NCBI GenBank assembly: GCA_026770025.1
Contig: JAMXDE010000008.1
Coordinates: forward strand, 620,001-684,000
DNA: 64,000 nucleotides
Direction of reading: 5' to 3'
From: Craspedostauros australis
Lineage: Eukaryota > Bacillariophyta > Bacillariophyceae > Mastogloiales > Achnanthaceae
In this document: positions 40,778 through 50,842 of the stretch, piece after piece
Layout: every line of letters begins with the position of its first letter
Numbering within the stretch: the stretch's first letter is position 1
Made by a program: the position numbers and the translations under genes
Notes under the pieces: generated by a model
Database searches by the model: none
What the model was told of the DNA's origin: nothing
Seen by the model: only the letters and a program-made list of their open reading frames with translations

Positions 40778-42232
40778 TCAAACGTGACCAGCGCCGTCGT
40801 CTTGTGCTTCTCTTGCGACACTGGCAGATGCTGTGGCACGGATGCGATCTCCCACATCTTCGGCTCTTCCCTCTTCCATCAGACTCAGGTCATCGCCATC
40901 GTCATCATGGCCACTTTCATCCTGGGAGTCGCTCTCGCTCTCATGGTTGTTGTCGATGTCGCCACCAATGGCATCGTCGATGTCATCGTCCATGTCTTCG
41001 TCGATATCGTCGTCCATCGGCAGACAGGATCGCTCTGTGCGTGCGGTATTTTCCAAGGATTCCAGCGAAAGAGCTTTGGACTCTTTGCATGTCACCTTAC
41101 TGGGCTTGTCAGTGCAGTCCGTTTCGCCGTCCCTGGTAGATTCGCATTGCTGTGCAAGCGAGCACAGTACGTCAGTGCCACGGATCTGCATGTGGCAGAC
41201 GATGATCGTGCGTGGGAGGAAGCAGATGAACCAAAACCACCTCAAGGGAGGGCTGATGTCCGACAGATCGTCGCGTATGAAGGCAATCACGATGAAGTAC
41301 GCCACGATGCATGTGGTGATGGCGATCCTCGTTATCGTGCTTTGGACAGCAGAGGCTTGGAACAGCCTGCTCTGGTTCTTTGGGAACAGCTTCAGCCGAT
41401 AGCAGAGCAGAGCAAAGTGCCTGTCATGGGGCGGAGACGGTGATGGAACGCGTTGTCAATGCAGAACGTGGTGGTAAAATCGGGCATGCATGGTACGTAT
41501 GTGGGTGGTGAGCGCATGGTTGATTGTTTTGATGTGGGTGATCCTGTTGCATGGTCATGGATGTTCGTGTTGGCACCCCTGTTGGTGCCTGCGGATGGGC
41601 GTGTTCGGTTGTGTCCGGGTGTGTTCGTTCACGAACCGACGGCCTTTGGCGCAGCGAGACCGGTTCCATTGCGCTGTTGCTTACCTGAGTTGATCCGTAG
41701 TGGCGTAGAAGCTCATCGCGATTGACACTCTCATGAATGGAATGTTCGGCGGGTCGAAAAACGTTGCAAAACCCAGCTGGATGAAGATGAACGTTGTTGT
41801 GTGATGCATGAGGGCAAGCGAGCTGTGCTTCAGCCGGTACGTCAGTTCCCATACGTGCAGGAGGCTGATCATGTGAAGCGCCATGAACGCCATCTCCACG
41901 CCCTCGGTCTCGATTACGCTCTGCCTATCAAACGTAACATGGTACGATGACTTGATGGCAAACCCAAAGGCTGTCGTCATGACGACGAGTCGCACAATGT
42001 AAGCGATGACATTTCTCTGTTTGTCGATCGGAAGGTCGCGATAGGTGGTGCCGACATTGCCGTACGTGATGCGAGGCAGGATGGTGTTGAGGAATGCCAC
42101 GATCATGCATATCCCGATGGCCATGTTGACAGTGAACCAGCCGTAGTGGTACGGGTTCCTGAAGTCATACACCTCGCTTCTCAGGACCGTGACGTAGTCG
42201 TTGCTACTACTGCTGGTGGCGATGCTCTCCAT
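40778..42232 (-). CDS. TLC-domain (TRAM/LAG1/CLN8-like) multispanning membrane protein, two exons
   Basis: Exon 1 is 42232-41685 and exon 2 is 41420-40778. They are joined across a 264-bp intron with a CAG|GTAAGC donor and CATGACAG acceptor, giving 396 aa. The joined frame reads DQLR then HFALLCYRL with no break, and each exon alone ends in nonsense, which supports the splice. The protein has about seven hydrophobic segments (including NMAIGICMIVAFL, AIKSSYHVTF, LMHHTTTFIFIQ, TTCIVAYFIVIAF, WFWFICFLPRTIIV). The His-His motif (LALMHHTTTF) sits in a membrane helix as in LAG1/CLN8-type TLC proteins. These act in ceramide or other lipid metabolism, or as ER lipid carriers. The C-terminal tail is soluble and acidic (MDDDIDEDMDDDIDD). 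ER location is likely. Ceramide synthase itself would have a longer LAG motif, so I do not assign that activity. Confidence 0.75.
41421..41684 (-). other. Spliceosomal intron of the TLC gene
   Basis: 264 bp. The donor CAG|GTAAGC and acceptor GACAG|GC match GT-AG rules and keep the TLC reading frame. Confidence 0.8.
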
Positions 42233-44222
42233 GGTTGTTGTTGTTGGTCTTGTATTTTATGTTGAGTACACGATGGTTGTTGTCGTGAGACGAGTGCCTT
42301 CACTCAACGGATATCCACGAAAAACTGATGGGTGATGGGTGTTCTGTGATCGTTCTTGAGTTTGTGATTGTGTGAACCAACGCGTTTGTTTGGCGATGGG
42401 GCAAGTGAACGGGTTTGGGTGTTGGATTGGGACTTGGTTGGCGTTGATCCTCGCGCTGTGGTCTTCACGGACATCATCGACATCACTTGCTTCGATTGGG
42501 TTGGTTGGTGATGTGCTGTCGGAGGGCAGAAACCTCGTACGAGAGAGTTTGTGACGAACAACCGTGCTCTGACTATACTTCGAGGAACCGAGATGAACAG
42601 CTGCGTTTCGACAACAAGCGATTCATCCCTGGTAACAGCGGGGCGCTATCGGTCAATGGCGATGGACGAGGAATTGCGCTCGCACACCGACCAGAATCAG
42701 GGCTACCGATGCTCAGAAAAGTACCTCGGCCATTGATCCCGGCGGTCGTGATCCCGACGGGAGCAGAAGATTGCCGTTGGTGGGAGGGGACGTCCGCCAA
42801 CGTTTTGTTTGGGATTTATTGTCAGTACTTGACAACATTCGCTCCAACCACCCATCAACCACCGTCATCTTGTTCCAAGAAATGGCGCGAACTTTTGTTG
42901 CGGAACTGTTTTGGGTTGGGGCTATGCACAAGAAAGGTGACCGGGAACGAAAGCGGTTGGGCTAACCCAGAGCGGCGTGGGCATCTTTGTCCTCGCTGCG
43001 ATGCTCGCTGTTCTTTCAATCGCCTTTCCATCACAGCGATACCAGATGTTCGCAATCGTCGAATCTTCTCCACCTGAGTACGAAGCAGAGTATTGCCCAA
43101 GTTCCATGTCGTGCCAGAAGCTACGCAAATGTAACGATGCGTCACAGACGGCGAAGAAGGATGATGCGTGTTGGTGCATGTGTACCAGGTCCGCTTGTAC
43201 TCACACGTACTCACGGATGGTAATGTTGGTGTTGGCGTTGGCGTTTGGAGATGGATACTGTCTTACGTTCAGGTGCGCGTCTCTGTGCATCTTGGTCGGA
43301 GTGTTTATTATAATAGTAGAGTACAGCATAATGGGAATCGCACGTCACCCAAATGAGAATGTACTCGTACGTACTATATGCAATAGCATGCGCCATGTGT
43401 ATCACGATGGACAAAGAAGAGCTGTGCGACACGCAACAGGGTGGCTCTCGCTTCAGTCGAAGTTTCATCGTGGCGCCGGTACTCCAGACACTGTTGCCAC
43501 TGAAACCGTTTGTGTGCTCATCGCAATGCAAATGCTACCGTTGGTATTGCTGCTGATGCTGTGAATGCTGCTGTAGATGATACTAACGCTGATGACGGAT
43601 GCTTTCGTTGCCGTTGCTTGCTCACTTCGTCTCTTGGGACGCTTCCACACCAACAGTGTTATCGTTGCAAGTACTCTACTCGAATTACGATGGGTCCTCG
43701 CCTCTTGCCTCTTGCTCCGTTGTGGACCGTTTATTCGACCGAAGTCCGGTTTTTCATCATTTGTGCCATGGGTGTTATCATGTGCATCTCCGACGACCAC
43801 AATCATATCTCCGTCAAGTACGGATGTCTCTCCAGACACGCACCCAGCCTTGCAGCGAGGCTTTCTGATTGTCTGTCTGTTTCACACACTCAAAAACATC
43901 CGTGAGTGTTCCAAACAAATGCGAGCGGGGTGAGACAATTAACAGGACGGTTCAGTTTGCTTCCGCTTTGCCATGGAGCAAACAACGGCGAATGTGAACG
44001 CCGGAGAGATACTAAACGTGTTGTTGGGGACGTGCGTACTGACGGAACAGAGTGCGTCACTGATCGTAACTCGCTCGAACTACTTTGCAACTGCAGAAGA
44101 TTCTGCTCTGCTCCATCTGCATCATAGCGCCTCGTTGGCTCTCCTTCGGCGAATGGCAAAGTGAGATGCTCACCTGCCCTTGTTCCCCGTTATCTGAAGC
44201 AATCGAGTTGTTTGAGTGTTCG
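42233..44222. other. 2-kb region without recognisable genes
   Basis: Open frames up to about 195 codons (for example 42487-43077) have no domain, no coherent composition and mostly non-ATG starts. The region leads up to the TTAG flank of element B. Confidence 0.4.
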
Positions 44223-44226
44223 TTAG

Positions 44227-44393
44227 GAGCCACCCGAGTGAGTCGACCTGCACTTTGTCATGGGACTCAACATCATTTTTCTTGGATATCCAAACAAACC
44301 ACATAATCGTAATGCCCATATTCTAAAACCAAATACAGATTCAAATTACTTTCCGGATAGACCTTAGTTTAAGTTTTATGGGCCCATCAAGGT
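44227..44393 (+). repeat. Element B left terminal inverted repeat
   Basis: 167 bp; matches the reverse complement of 50084-50250 at all but about a dozen positions. Confidence 0.9.
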
Positions 44394-44951
44394 ATTTTGG
44401 GGTCGGACGAGTCGATCCCCATGAAACTCCTGCTTGTTTCTCAGAAGGTTCTTTGATGTTCTGGAGTATTTATCGTATGGTACTCAGTCATGAATACGAC
44501 GTCAAAGATGTCGTTCGGTTGGTACGCGTTAAATACACGTTAGCATCTGTGACATGATCTCACATTTTGCTCGTCACAAAACACATCACACAAAACACAT
44601 CACACAAAACACATCACACAAAACACATCACACAAAACACATCACACAAAACACATCACACATCCAACATCATCGCCATCCGCTCACAATTTCGCAAATC
44701 ATCGCCACTCTTTCGCTCTATTTCACAACTTACCTCGCCAACGCCATGCGCACTCGCTCTTGTGTTCCATGCTTGTGCTCGCCCTGGTAGTGTTAGTGTA
44801 GTAGTAGTAGTAGTTGTAGTAGTTGTTGTTGCCGCTGTTGCAACCTGGTTGGCCTTTCGTCGCATCCTCTCGTTTCCTCACTTCGTCCTGGACCAGTGCA
44901 GATCATCACATTCAACCAAATAACAACTATACTCAACAGCAACACTACATC
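44394..44951. other. Element B left subterminal region
   Basis: Contains the 14-bp minisatellite and a GTAGTA low-complexity patch (44797-44830). The transposase frame is open back to 44823, but the ATG at 44952 begins the first plausible coding composition. Confidence 0.5.
44573..44664. repeat. 14-bp minisatellite (CACATCACACAAAA)
   Basis: About six and a half perfect copies between the left TIR of element B and its transposase gene. It could affect promoter spacing. Confidence 0.9.
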
Positions 44952-47900
44952 ATGCGTCGCTCTACCACCTCCAAGGCCCACTCCAAGGATGGCAACCCCT
45001 CCCCCTGTAAGAAACCGTGTTCTGCTCACCCTGCATCTGTTCCTCCTGTCGATTCGAAGGGCAACTTGCTGCCTACTACCGAGCAACTGTTGCCTGACAA
45101 GCTGTCCGCTACGTTGAGGAAGCCGAGCACCATCACGCAAGTGATCGATGTGAAGCCGATGCTCGCAGCAGATGGCAACCTCATCCCGAACAGTACGCAT
45201 GCGCACGCTCGCGAGCTGCATGTCTACGTTCACGTCCTCAACGACAACGGAGGCGCCTACGACAACTCTAATGTCAGGGTGCGCTCGGAAGGACGAGGTG
45301 TCGGTGATGGTACGTTGGTGAGCGTTGTCGTGAACGCGCCACCCCTGCCTGCTTCAGCTGATGTTGCACCACCTGCGGAGCCGACCCCTCCAGCGAGGCT
45401 TCCCCGGCGTTGCAACACTGTTGTTGCTGGGGGCTACACGGATCCCTCTATTGACAGCGACAGCACCTACATGGATGACGAGGAGGAACAGATGCGCGCC
45501 GGCAAGTTCAAGGGTGATCTGACAGAGAAGGAGAGCTGGAGGCGTGATGCTGTGATCCGCGTGATGGAGGAGCTCACCGATGACTTCGACATGGACGTGT
45601 TTAATTCCATGCCGCCCACAGGATTCGTGATTTGCGGCACGTGCGACAGGCAAACATGGTGGAACGTGACACGCGTGTGGGTCACTGTGGCTACTGCACT
45701 CTGGGGTGTCTTGCTCCCTCGCGAGGAATTGCCAACTCGCCAGATGCAACAGGTGGCGGCGTTTGTCCGCGCTCGCGTGGACCTTCCACCAACTACACTC
45801 GGTCCGAATCTATACACCCTATGTGTGAGGGGGGAAAAGACACTGGCTAACGCATCCAGGGCTGTGCTTGCTGCATCTACATCATTCACTAACAGCTCCG
45901 CAATCCTGTCTTGTCATGTAGAGACTCTTCCAGAGGAACAACGTATGCATGTCAAGCCCGCACGCGCTACTATGACCCGGAGTCAACAAACAACCTTACG
46001 GCACGCCTTTGACACGTTCAGCCGCGGCAAAATCATCCCGCCAAGAGTTCTCCAGTATCGTGTGCCTGCCTGTGACCTGTCTGGCGTGACATCGTTCCTC
46101 ATGACCACTGCAACATACAAGGCAGGGTTGAGTCACACAGTACAGTATGGCGGTGTCAGATTTGAAAATGTGCCGGTGTTCGATCGAGGAAGCACGACTA
46201 TCCAACAACTATTCGACATGTACTCGTCTACGACCAACCGCCCAGTGGGAATGCCCGCTTTCACCACCATGACTCACCTACTCACACGCAAAAGCAAGAT
46301 CAAGACGGGGCTTTCTTCCTTCGAGAGTTACTTCTGGATGGCGACGGAGAAACTCAAACAGGCAATTTCGCGCCTAGTAGACCTACTGAAGGCTAAGTAT
46401 GCAGCGGGCGGAGAGGAGAAAAACGATGACGCTGTGGATGCCAATGACAATGATGATCCCCATGACGTCATCGCGCAGCATGTGCGCACAGCTGATTCCC
46501 TCTTGCATGCGCTCGAGCTGCTTGTTGTGTTCCTCAAATGGGAATTCACCGCGTCGCACATGCAGCTTGAGTGCGACGACCCAATGCATTCGGCCGCGTT
46601 CGCACTCACCACCAACAAGGAGAAGAAAAAGAAGAAGGCAACAACCACATCCTCCAATCAACGCAAACCACGCACCAACAAGCACAAGAGCAAGAAGAAC
46701 ACCGCGCGTAAAGTATGCAACCGTTGTGGATCAGCAATGCGATTTGTGGATGATCGTTTTGTCCCTTTTGTCACAATGCTTAAGGACAACGAACTCAAAG
46801 AACACAATGACGAATTGCAATCCATGCTTGCGGCGGCGCCGGGATTCGTCATCGAAATTGTTAATTACATGGCTCACAAAGTGCGCGCAAAAGTGCAATT
46901 CCGACAAATCGCCTTTTATCAATCCGAACTCAACAACAAGCCTGAAAGAGCCTATGTGGTACTTGACCATAAGCAAAAAATTCTACCGACAGGCCAAGGC
47001 GAAGCCCAACAAGAATATTGGGGGAAGAAGGGAATGTCACTGCTTGGGGCAATGGTCATCACATGTCACAATGACATTTTTACTTATCGGTTCATCGACA
47101 TTGTGGTCGGCGGAAGACCGACACAAGACACTCTTCAAGTTGGTGGACTACTTGACATTGTGCAAAAAAAGGTCAAAGAAATTCTCCCATCCGTGACTGA
47201 AATCATCCTACAGAGCGATAACGCGTGTTGCTTTGCCAGTCACGAGCACATCGCGCTCATCACATCGGTACTCAACAAGAACCTTGCGACACGAAAAGCA
47301 GCTAAAATCATCGCGTGGATCTACACAGAGGCCCAAACCGGTAAGAGCATGCTGGACACCCACTTCGCGTACATCACCCGTGTACTGCGAAAATACGTGC
47401 AAAGTGGCAAGGACATCAAGACCCCTTTCCAAGTCTTCCTCGCGCTCCAAGCTGGTAACATCGCAGGCACGACAACGGTACTTGTCAACGCGGCGCTCCT
47501 GGCAGGCAACATCACCACGCTGCCTGGTTCACCAAAACGACGATTCCGCGCGAACGGGCAACAGGTACGTCAGACTCACGAGGTGAAGTATGACGATGAC
47601 CAGGCACGGTTGGTGGCTGCATCTGGCATCACGGAAGACGTCGTGGTCAAGAGCGCTGAATGGGACGGCTGGATCATCAACCAGCTGGGCGTTGCCGATG
47701 TTGACACACACAAGTCCGACAAGCTGCCGATAACGTCCGAATCGTTCAGGAAGACGGACAAGACGCGAAAACTCGGGCGCACAGCGGCGGAGAGCAAGGG
47801 GCTGGCGTTCGGCAAAGCCATCGAAGATGCACAAGGACAGGTGCCACCTGATCGTACCGCGAAGTTACGCGACCAGACCGCGGAAACAGAACACCCACCA

Positions 47901-48404
47901 CTCGCAGTACAAGGCTGGGCGAGCAAAACAACGCGCAAACCAGCGGAACTACCAGACTACATCGCGGCGAAATTGAAGGACATCTGCAAAGTGTCCGCGA
48001 AGGATCCGAAAAACAGACCATCCGAACACGAAGCACATGAGCAACTGATGAACAACGACAGAACCAAAACGGACTGGTACGTACAACTGCACGCAAATCC
48101 CATGCGCGTCAAAGCATCGCTGTTTGCAGCGTACAACGCCAAACAACGCAAGGAAAAGAAGGAGGCTGCCCTTGCCAAGACAGACACCAACACAACAAGC
48201 AAAGCAACAGCAACAGCAACAGCAACAACATCCATAGTCGTGGCAGCCCCCAATGTGCCAGGTGGGACAGAGGAGGAACGAAGAGAAGAAGAGTTGCAGA
48301 GAGAAGAGGAAGAACTGGACCACCAGATGTGGTGTGATGCTCACACAATCAAGACGAATGCAGAAAGTGAGGCTGTGTTGGGTGATGAGACAGAATTTTT
48401 GTGA
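44952..48404 (+). CDS. Putative DDE transposase of unassigned superfamily (element B)
   Basis: A 1150-aa protein with ATG at 44952, an intact frame and TGA stop. The C-terminal half holds a nuclease-like pattern: VVLDHKQKILP (Asp about 672) followed by a GEAQQEYWGKKGMSL block; IILQSDNACCF (Asp about 756); and YTEAQTGKSMLDTHFAY (Glu about 793 and Asp about 802). This fits a DDE/D catalytic core. Upstream are isolated CxxC pairs (ICGTCDRQ; VCNRCGSAM) that may form a zinc finger for DNA binding, and a K/T-rich basic stretch. The N-terminal 350 residues are low in recognisable motifs. Sitting alone between 167-bp TIRs, it should be the enzyme that mobilises element B. I cannot place it in a named superfamily from sequence alone. 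Confidence 0.7.
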   Translation: MRRSTTSKAHSKDGNPSPCKKPCSAHPASVPPVDSKGNLLPTTEQLLPDKLSATLRKPSTITQVIDVKPMLAADGNLIPNSTHAHARELHVYVHVLNDNGGAYDNSNVRVRSEGRGVGDGTLVSVVVNAPPLPASADVAPPAEPTPPARLPRRCNTVVAGGYTDPSIDSDSTYMDDEEEQMRAGKFKGDLTEKESWRRDAVIRVMEELTDDFDMDVFNSMPPTGFVICGTCDRQTWWNVTRVWVTVATALWGVLLPREELPTRQMQQVAAFVRARVDLPPTTLGPNLYTLCVRGEKTLANASRAVLAASTSFTNSSAILSCHVETLPEEQRMHVKPARATMTRSQQTTLRHAFDTFSRGKIIPPRVLQYRVPACDLSGVTSFLMTTATYKAGLSHTVQYGGVRFENVPVFDRGSTTIQQLFDMYSSTTNRPVGMPAFTTMTHLLTRKSKIKTGLSSFESYFWMATEKLKQAISRLVDLLKAKYAAGGEEKNDDAVDANDNDDPHDVIAQHVRTADSLLHALELLVVFLKWEFTASHMQLECDDPMHSAAFALTTNKEKKKKKATTTSSNQRKPRTNKHKSKKNTARKVCNRCGSAMRFVDDRFVPFVTMLKDNELKEHNDELQSMLAAAPGFVIEIVNYMAHKVRAKVQFRQIAFYQSELNNKPERAYVVLDHKQKILPTGQGEAQQEYWGKKGMSLLGAMVITCHNDIFTYRFIDIVVGGRPTQDTLQVGGLLDIVQKKVKEILPSVTEIILQSDNACCFASHEHIALITSVLNKNLATRKAAKIIAWIYTEAQTGKSMLDTHFAYITRVLRKYVQSGKDIKTPFQVFLALQAGNIAGTTTVLVNAALLAGNITTLPGSPKRRFRANGQQVRQTHEVKYDDDQARLVAASGITEDVVVKSAEWDGWIINQLGVADVDTHKSDKLPITSESFRKTDKTRKLGRTAAESKGLAFGKAIEDAQGQVPPDRTAKLRDQTAETEHPPLAVQGWASKTTRKPAELPDYIAAKLKDICKVSAKDPKNRPSEHEAHEQLMNNDRTKTDWYVQLHANPMRVKASLFAAYNAKQRKEKKEAALAKTDTNTTSKATATATATTSIVVAAPNVPGGTEEERREEELQREEEELDHQMWCDAHTIKTNAESEAVLGDETEFL

Positions 48405-48425
48405 GGGGTGTGCTTCGCCGCGATA

Positions 48426-48442
48426 ACACTGGTTGTGGAGTT
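48426..48442 (+). repeat. Element C left inverted repeat
   Basis: 17 bp; two mismatches to the inverted copy at 49902-49918; preceded by CGATA. Confidence 0.75.
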
Positions 48443-48629
48443 TTGTGGGTGATGAGTCGTGATACGTAGACTATCTAGAGCCCACCCAAAAAACATCCAA
48501 ATATCTGCTTATCATGCTATATCTCAACAAAACATTGCTTTCAATTAAATATAAACAGTGAATTCATACGCCTGACTATCTGTTAATCAGAATATTGAAG
48601 TTGAATTGATATTGAAGCTGTTTTTATTT

Positions 48630-49622
48630 TCATGTTGATCCACCACACAATTGTGTGGTGGATTCCAAAAATTCGCGATCAAGCAATGTTGCCCTTCTCT
48701 CAGCACCCATGATCATCATCATCATCCTGGTATTTTGATAAACTGCGCACCACAATGGCTTGGTATACTCCCCATCTATCCGCTCCATGAAGCTGGGCCA
48801 CAGATACCCACATGACATGGCCCAAAGTGTCCCTGCAGTGAAAAAAGCGTCGTCGAAAAACCGATTGCAATCCGGATGTGGTATGGATACAGATCCATAC
48901 CTCATCCACATGACCCTTTCAGCCCCTCCACGTGCCCCTCGTGCATTCCCACACTCCCTGGCGACATGCTGATGCATCCAGAATGCGCTGGGTGTGGAGG
49001 GTACCGATGGTACACCTCCATTTGGTGATGGCACTGTTGGTTCTTGGTGCCCCACCAAAAATGGCAGGTCTGCACTCATTCCATGCCGCAGCCTCTTCCA
49101 TACCGTTGCAGCAGCTCGAACTTCGCGACGTGCATCTTCAGGTGATGCCGCACGGACCTTGTATGGGTGACTTGGCGATTGGGCAGCTTGATGATGCTGC
49201 CCCCTCACTGCCAAAGTCACATGGCAGGTTCGCCACGATCCGCCCAACAAAACTCTTGCCCTCCACCTTTTCCTCCGCGCGGATGTCTTCCCAGTCTTCC
49301 CCGAGCCTGAAACTTCGTGGGCGCCTTGATGGCGGCCTCTTGGATGCATCTTGCCCATCCATAGGTGTTGGTGTGGCCTGTGCATAGAATACACAGGCCA
49401 CATCCAACGAGACAATCTGCCGCAATTTTGAGACGTTTGCGCGGAGGCCTGCGGCGGCCCCAAAGCAACCGCTCTCGCAGCCTCCGCTCGTCCACCCACC
49501 AAGGGTTGCATGGCGGTGACGGCGATGTGCTTGGATTTGTCATTGGGCCGCTGGTTGGTGCGGCGCTGACGATGCCGTTGGGTGGCCATTGTGATGTTTT
49601 TTGGGTGTTCCGCCATTGTCAT
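48630..49622 (-). CDS. 330-codon open frame within element C, doubtful
   Basis: An uninterrupted frame covers most of element C on the minus strand, starting near 49622 and ending at 48630. Parts (GYLxxxFMERIDGxY and WMGKMHPRGRHQ) resemble short frames in the left arm of element A. However, the overlapping alternative frame is also similar between A and C (for example GLCxxCTGHxNxxGWAR), so protein-level conservation is not shown. The composition is R/A/H-rich and no domain is recognised. It is listed because of its length inside a 1.5-kb element; it may be chance. Confidence 0.25.
   Translation of the reverse strand: MTMAEHPKNITMATQRHRQRRTNQRPNDKSKHIAVTAMQPLVGGRAEAARAVALGPPQASAQTSQNCGRLSRWMWPVYSMHRPHQHLWMGKMHPRGRHQGAHEVSGSGKTGKTSARRKRWRARVLLGGSWRTCHVTLAVRGQHHQAAQSPSHPYKVRAASPEDARREVRAAATVWKRLRHGMSADLPFLVGHQEPTVPSPNGGVPSVPSTPSAFWMHQHVARECGNARGARGGAERVMWMRYGSVSIPHPDCNRFFDDAFFTAGTLWAMSCGYLWPSFMERIDGEYTKPLWCAVYQNTRMMMMIMGAERRATLLDREFLESTTQLCGGST
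48638..48663. repeat. 26-bp perfect palindrome
   Basis: ATCCACCACACAA and its exact reverse complement abut with no loop; the corresponding place in element A lacks it. Confidence 0.9.
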
Positions 49623-49770
49623 CTTCTTGTGTCAAGTTTGGCGCTCTGAACAAGTCGGACATACTGGGGGATGAGGTAACCATTGATTATTTTACCAAAC
49701 GTGCGAAAGAAGCATCACACAAACACTTCGAGAGTACCAACCCACCCAACCATTCCGTAACGACGAAACA

Positions 49771-49799
49771 CACAGGACGATGTTTCACGTCGTCCTGTG
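49771..49799. repeat. Subterminal hairpin of element C
   Basis: CACAGGACGA and its perfect reverse complement flank a 9-nt loop about 120 bp from the right end. Confidence 0.85.
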
Positions 49800-49901
49800 A
49801 TTGGTGGTTCATGATGCAGCAGCCAGTTTGGTGACGTAGATGACGGATCAGGCAAACGGAGGGTAGAATGGATTTAAACGCGCACTCACCGCTTCTCCCA
49901 C

Positions 49902-49918
49902 AACTCTACAACTAGTGT
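49902..49918 (-). repeat. Element C right inverted repeat
   Basis: 17-bp partner of 48426-48442, followed by TATCG. Confidence 0.75.
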
Positions 49919-50083
49919 TATCGTGGACGGGGTGTTGGATGGTCTGATCGGAACACCTCAAAAAGAGACTAAACAATTCAAAATCGGAACAAACTTGCTG
50001 AAACAAAGAACAGCAAAGGGTTAAGTTGGATCGATGTAGTCGGAAGGAAAAGGCTGAGTCCCTAAATCAGTCTAAAAATTAGC

Positions 50084-50250
50084 ACCTTGATGGGCCCATA
50101 AAACTTAAACTAAGGTCTAACCGGAAAGTAATTTGAACCAGTATTTGGTTTTAGAATATGAGGATTATGAATATGTGGTTTGTTTTGATATCCAAGAAAA
50201 ATGATGTTGAGTCCCATGACAAAGTGCAGGTCGACTCACTCGGGTGGCTC
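50084..50250 (-). repeat. Element B right terminal inverted repeat
   Basis: Partner of 44227-44393, followed by the TTAG target duplication. Confidence 0.9.
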
Positions 50251-50254
50251 TTAG

Positions 50255-50842
50255 TCCTCCAGTACTTGTGCCGACTTCTCCTTGCGGCCGTTCTTTCTCC
50301 TGTTGAGGGTACTTTATCGTTCTCCGTCCCGTTGTGTTCGTTGGCTTGGGTTCTTTGATTTTGGCGGGAAGTTGTGTCAAGACATTGGACATTTCGCACA
50401 TGCTGTACTATTCAATCATGGATAACAACATCAACCTTCCCAAGTCATGGATCTATGGCACGTTTGGAAATAGATCGAGGTTGTCAAACAGACCAGTGCG
50501 ACCAAACACACTTTGTTCCCGAGAATGTCTCCGAACCAATCAACAACAGATCCTGTCCAACCAAAATCGTGTATTTGGTGATTGGGCTTCAGTCCACAGA
50601 ACAGCCATCAACCCCATCACCATCGGCAGGAGGGGACGTCACGACGTTGCTCTTTGCATTAGTATCTTTCACTCTCTCCTGCTCTTCCATTGGAGAGCAT
50701 TGGCATTGTACTGCGAGTAGTGCCACCTCATTCGCACGCTGCTTCTCTACTCCAAGAAGCAGGAGATAACGGATTGACGAAGGAAGGAAGGAAGGAAGGA
50801 ACGAGACAACGGAGGAGAACACAACTTGCGAAAGCAACGACC
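50255..50842. other. Intergenic leader region upstream of CTP synthase
   Basis: It runs from the right TTAG flank of element B to the CTP synthase ATG. It includes a GGAA array at 50780-50800 in the leader; no gene is seen. Confidence 0.45.
50780..50800. repeat. (GGAA)n array
   Basis: About five units, roughly 45-60 bp upstream of the CTP synthase ATG. Confidence 0.85.

Larger units (their letters stand above)
48426..49918. mobile_element. Element C: 1.5-kb non-autonomous relative of element A, nested in element B
   Basis: Both ends carry ACACTRGTTGTRGAGTT (48426-48442; inverted 49902-49918), matching the inner part of element A's TIR, and are flanked by TA (48424-48425 and 49919-49920). 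The interior aligns at the DNA level with the left arm of element A (about 14.0-15.25 kb), and the last 130 bp with A's right end. No transposase. It contains a 26-bp perfect palindrome (48638-48663) and a 10-bp-stem hairpin (49771-49799). The outer 34 bp of element A's TIR are not visible here, so C is either truncated or uses the inner boundary. It could be mobilised by a mariner transposase such as the one in element A. Confidence 0.75.
44227..50250. mobile_element. Element B: DNA transposon with 167-bp inverted repeats, TTAG duplication
   Basis: Left TIR 44227-44393 and right TIR 50084-50250 are near-identical inverted copies beginning GAGCCACCCGAGTGAGTC. The flanks are TTAG on both sides (44223-44226 and 50251-50254), a clean 4-bp target duplication. 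Inside is one large plus-strand gene (44952-48404) with a DDE-like pattern. The unit is 6.0 kb as it stands. About 1.5 kb of that is element C, inserted 20 bp after the gene's stop codon, so the empty element was about 4.5 kb. The TTAG duplication is not the TTAA of piggyBac or Kolobok, and the ends do not match hAT, CACTA or mariner. Confidence 0.85.

Noticed and set aside
42487-43077. 196-codon plus-strand frame before element B
   Set aside because: No recognisable motif, codon pattern or matching neighbour; probably chance.
48630-49622. 330-codon minus-strand frame in element C as a proven cargo or transposase gene
   Set aside because: There is no domain, the composition is R/A/H-rich, and overlapping frames are equally similar to element A, so coding status is not shown. 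It is kept only as a low-confidence entry.
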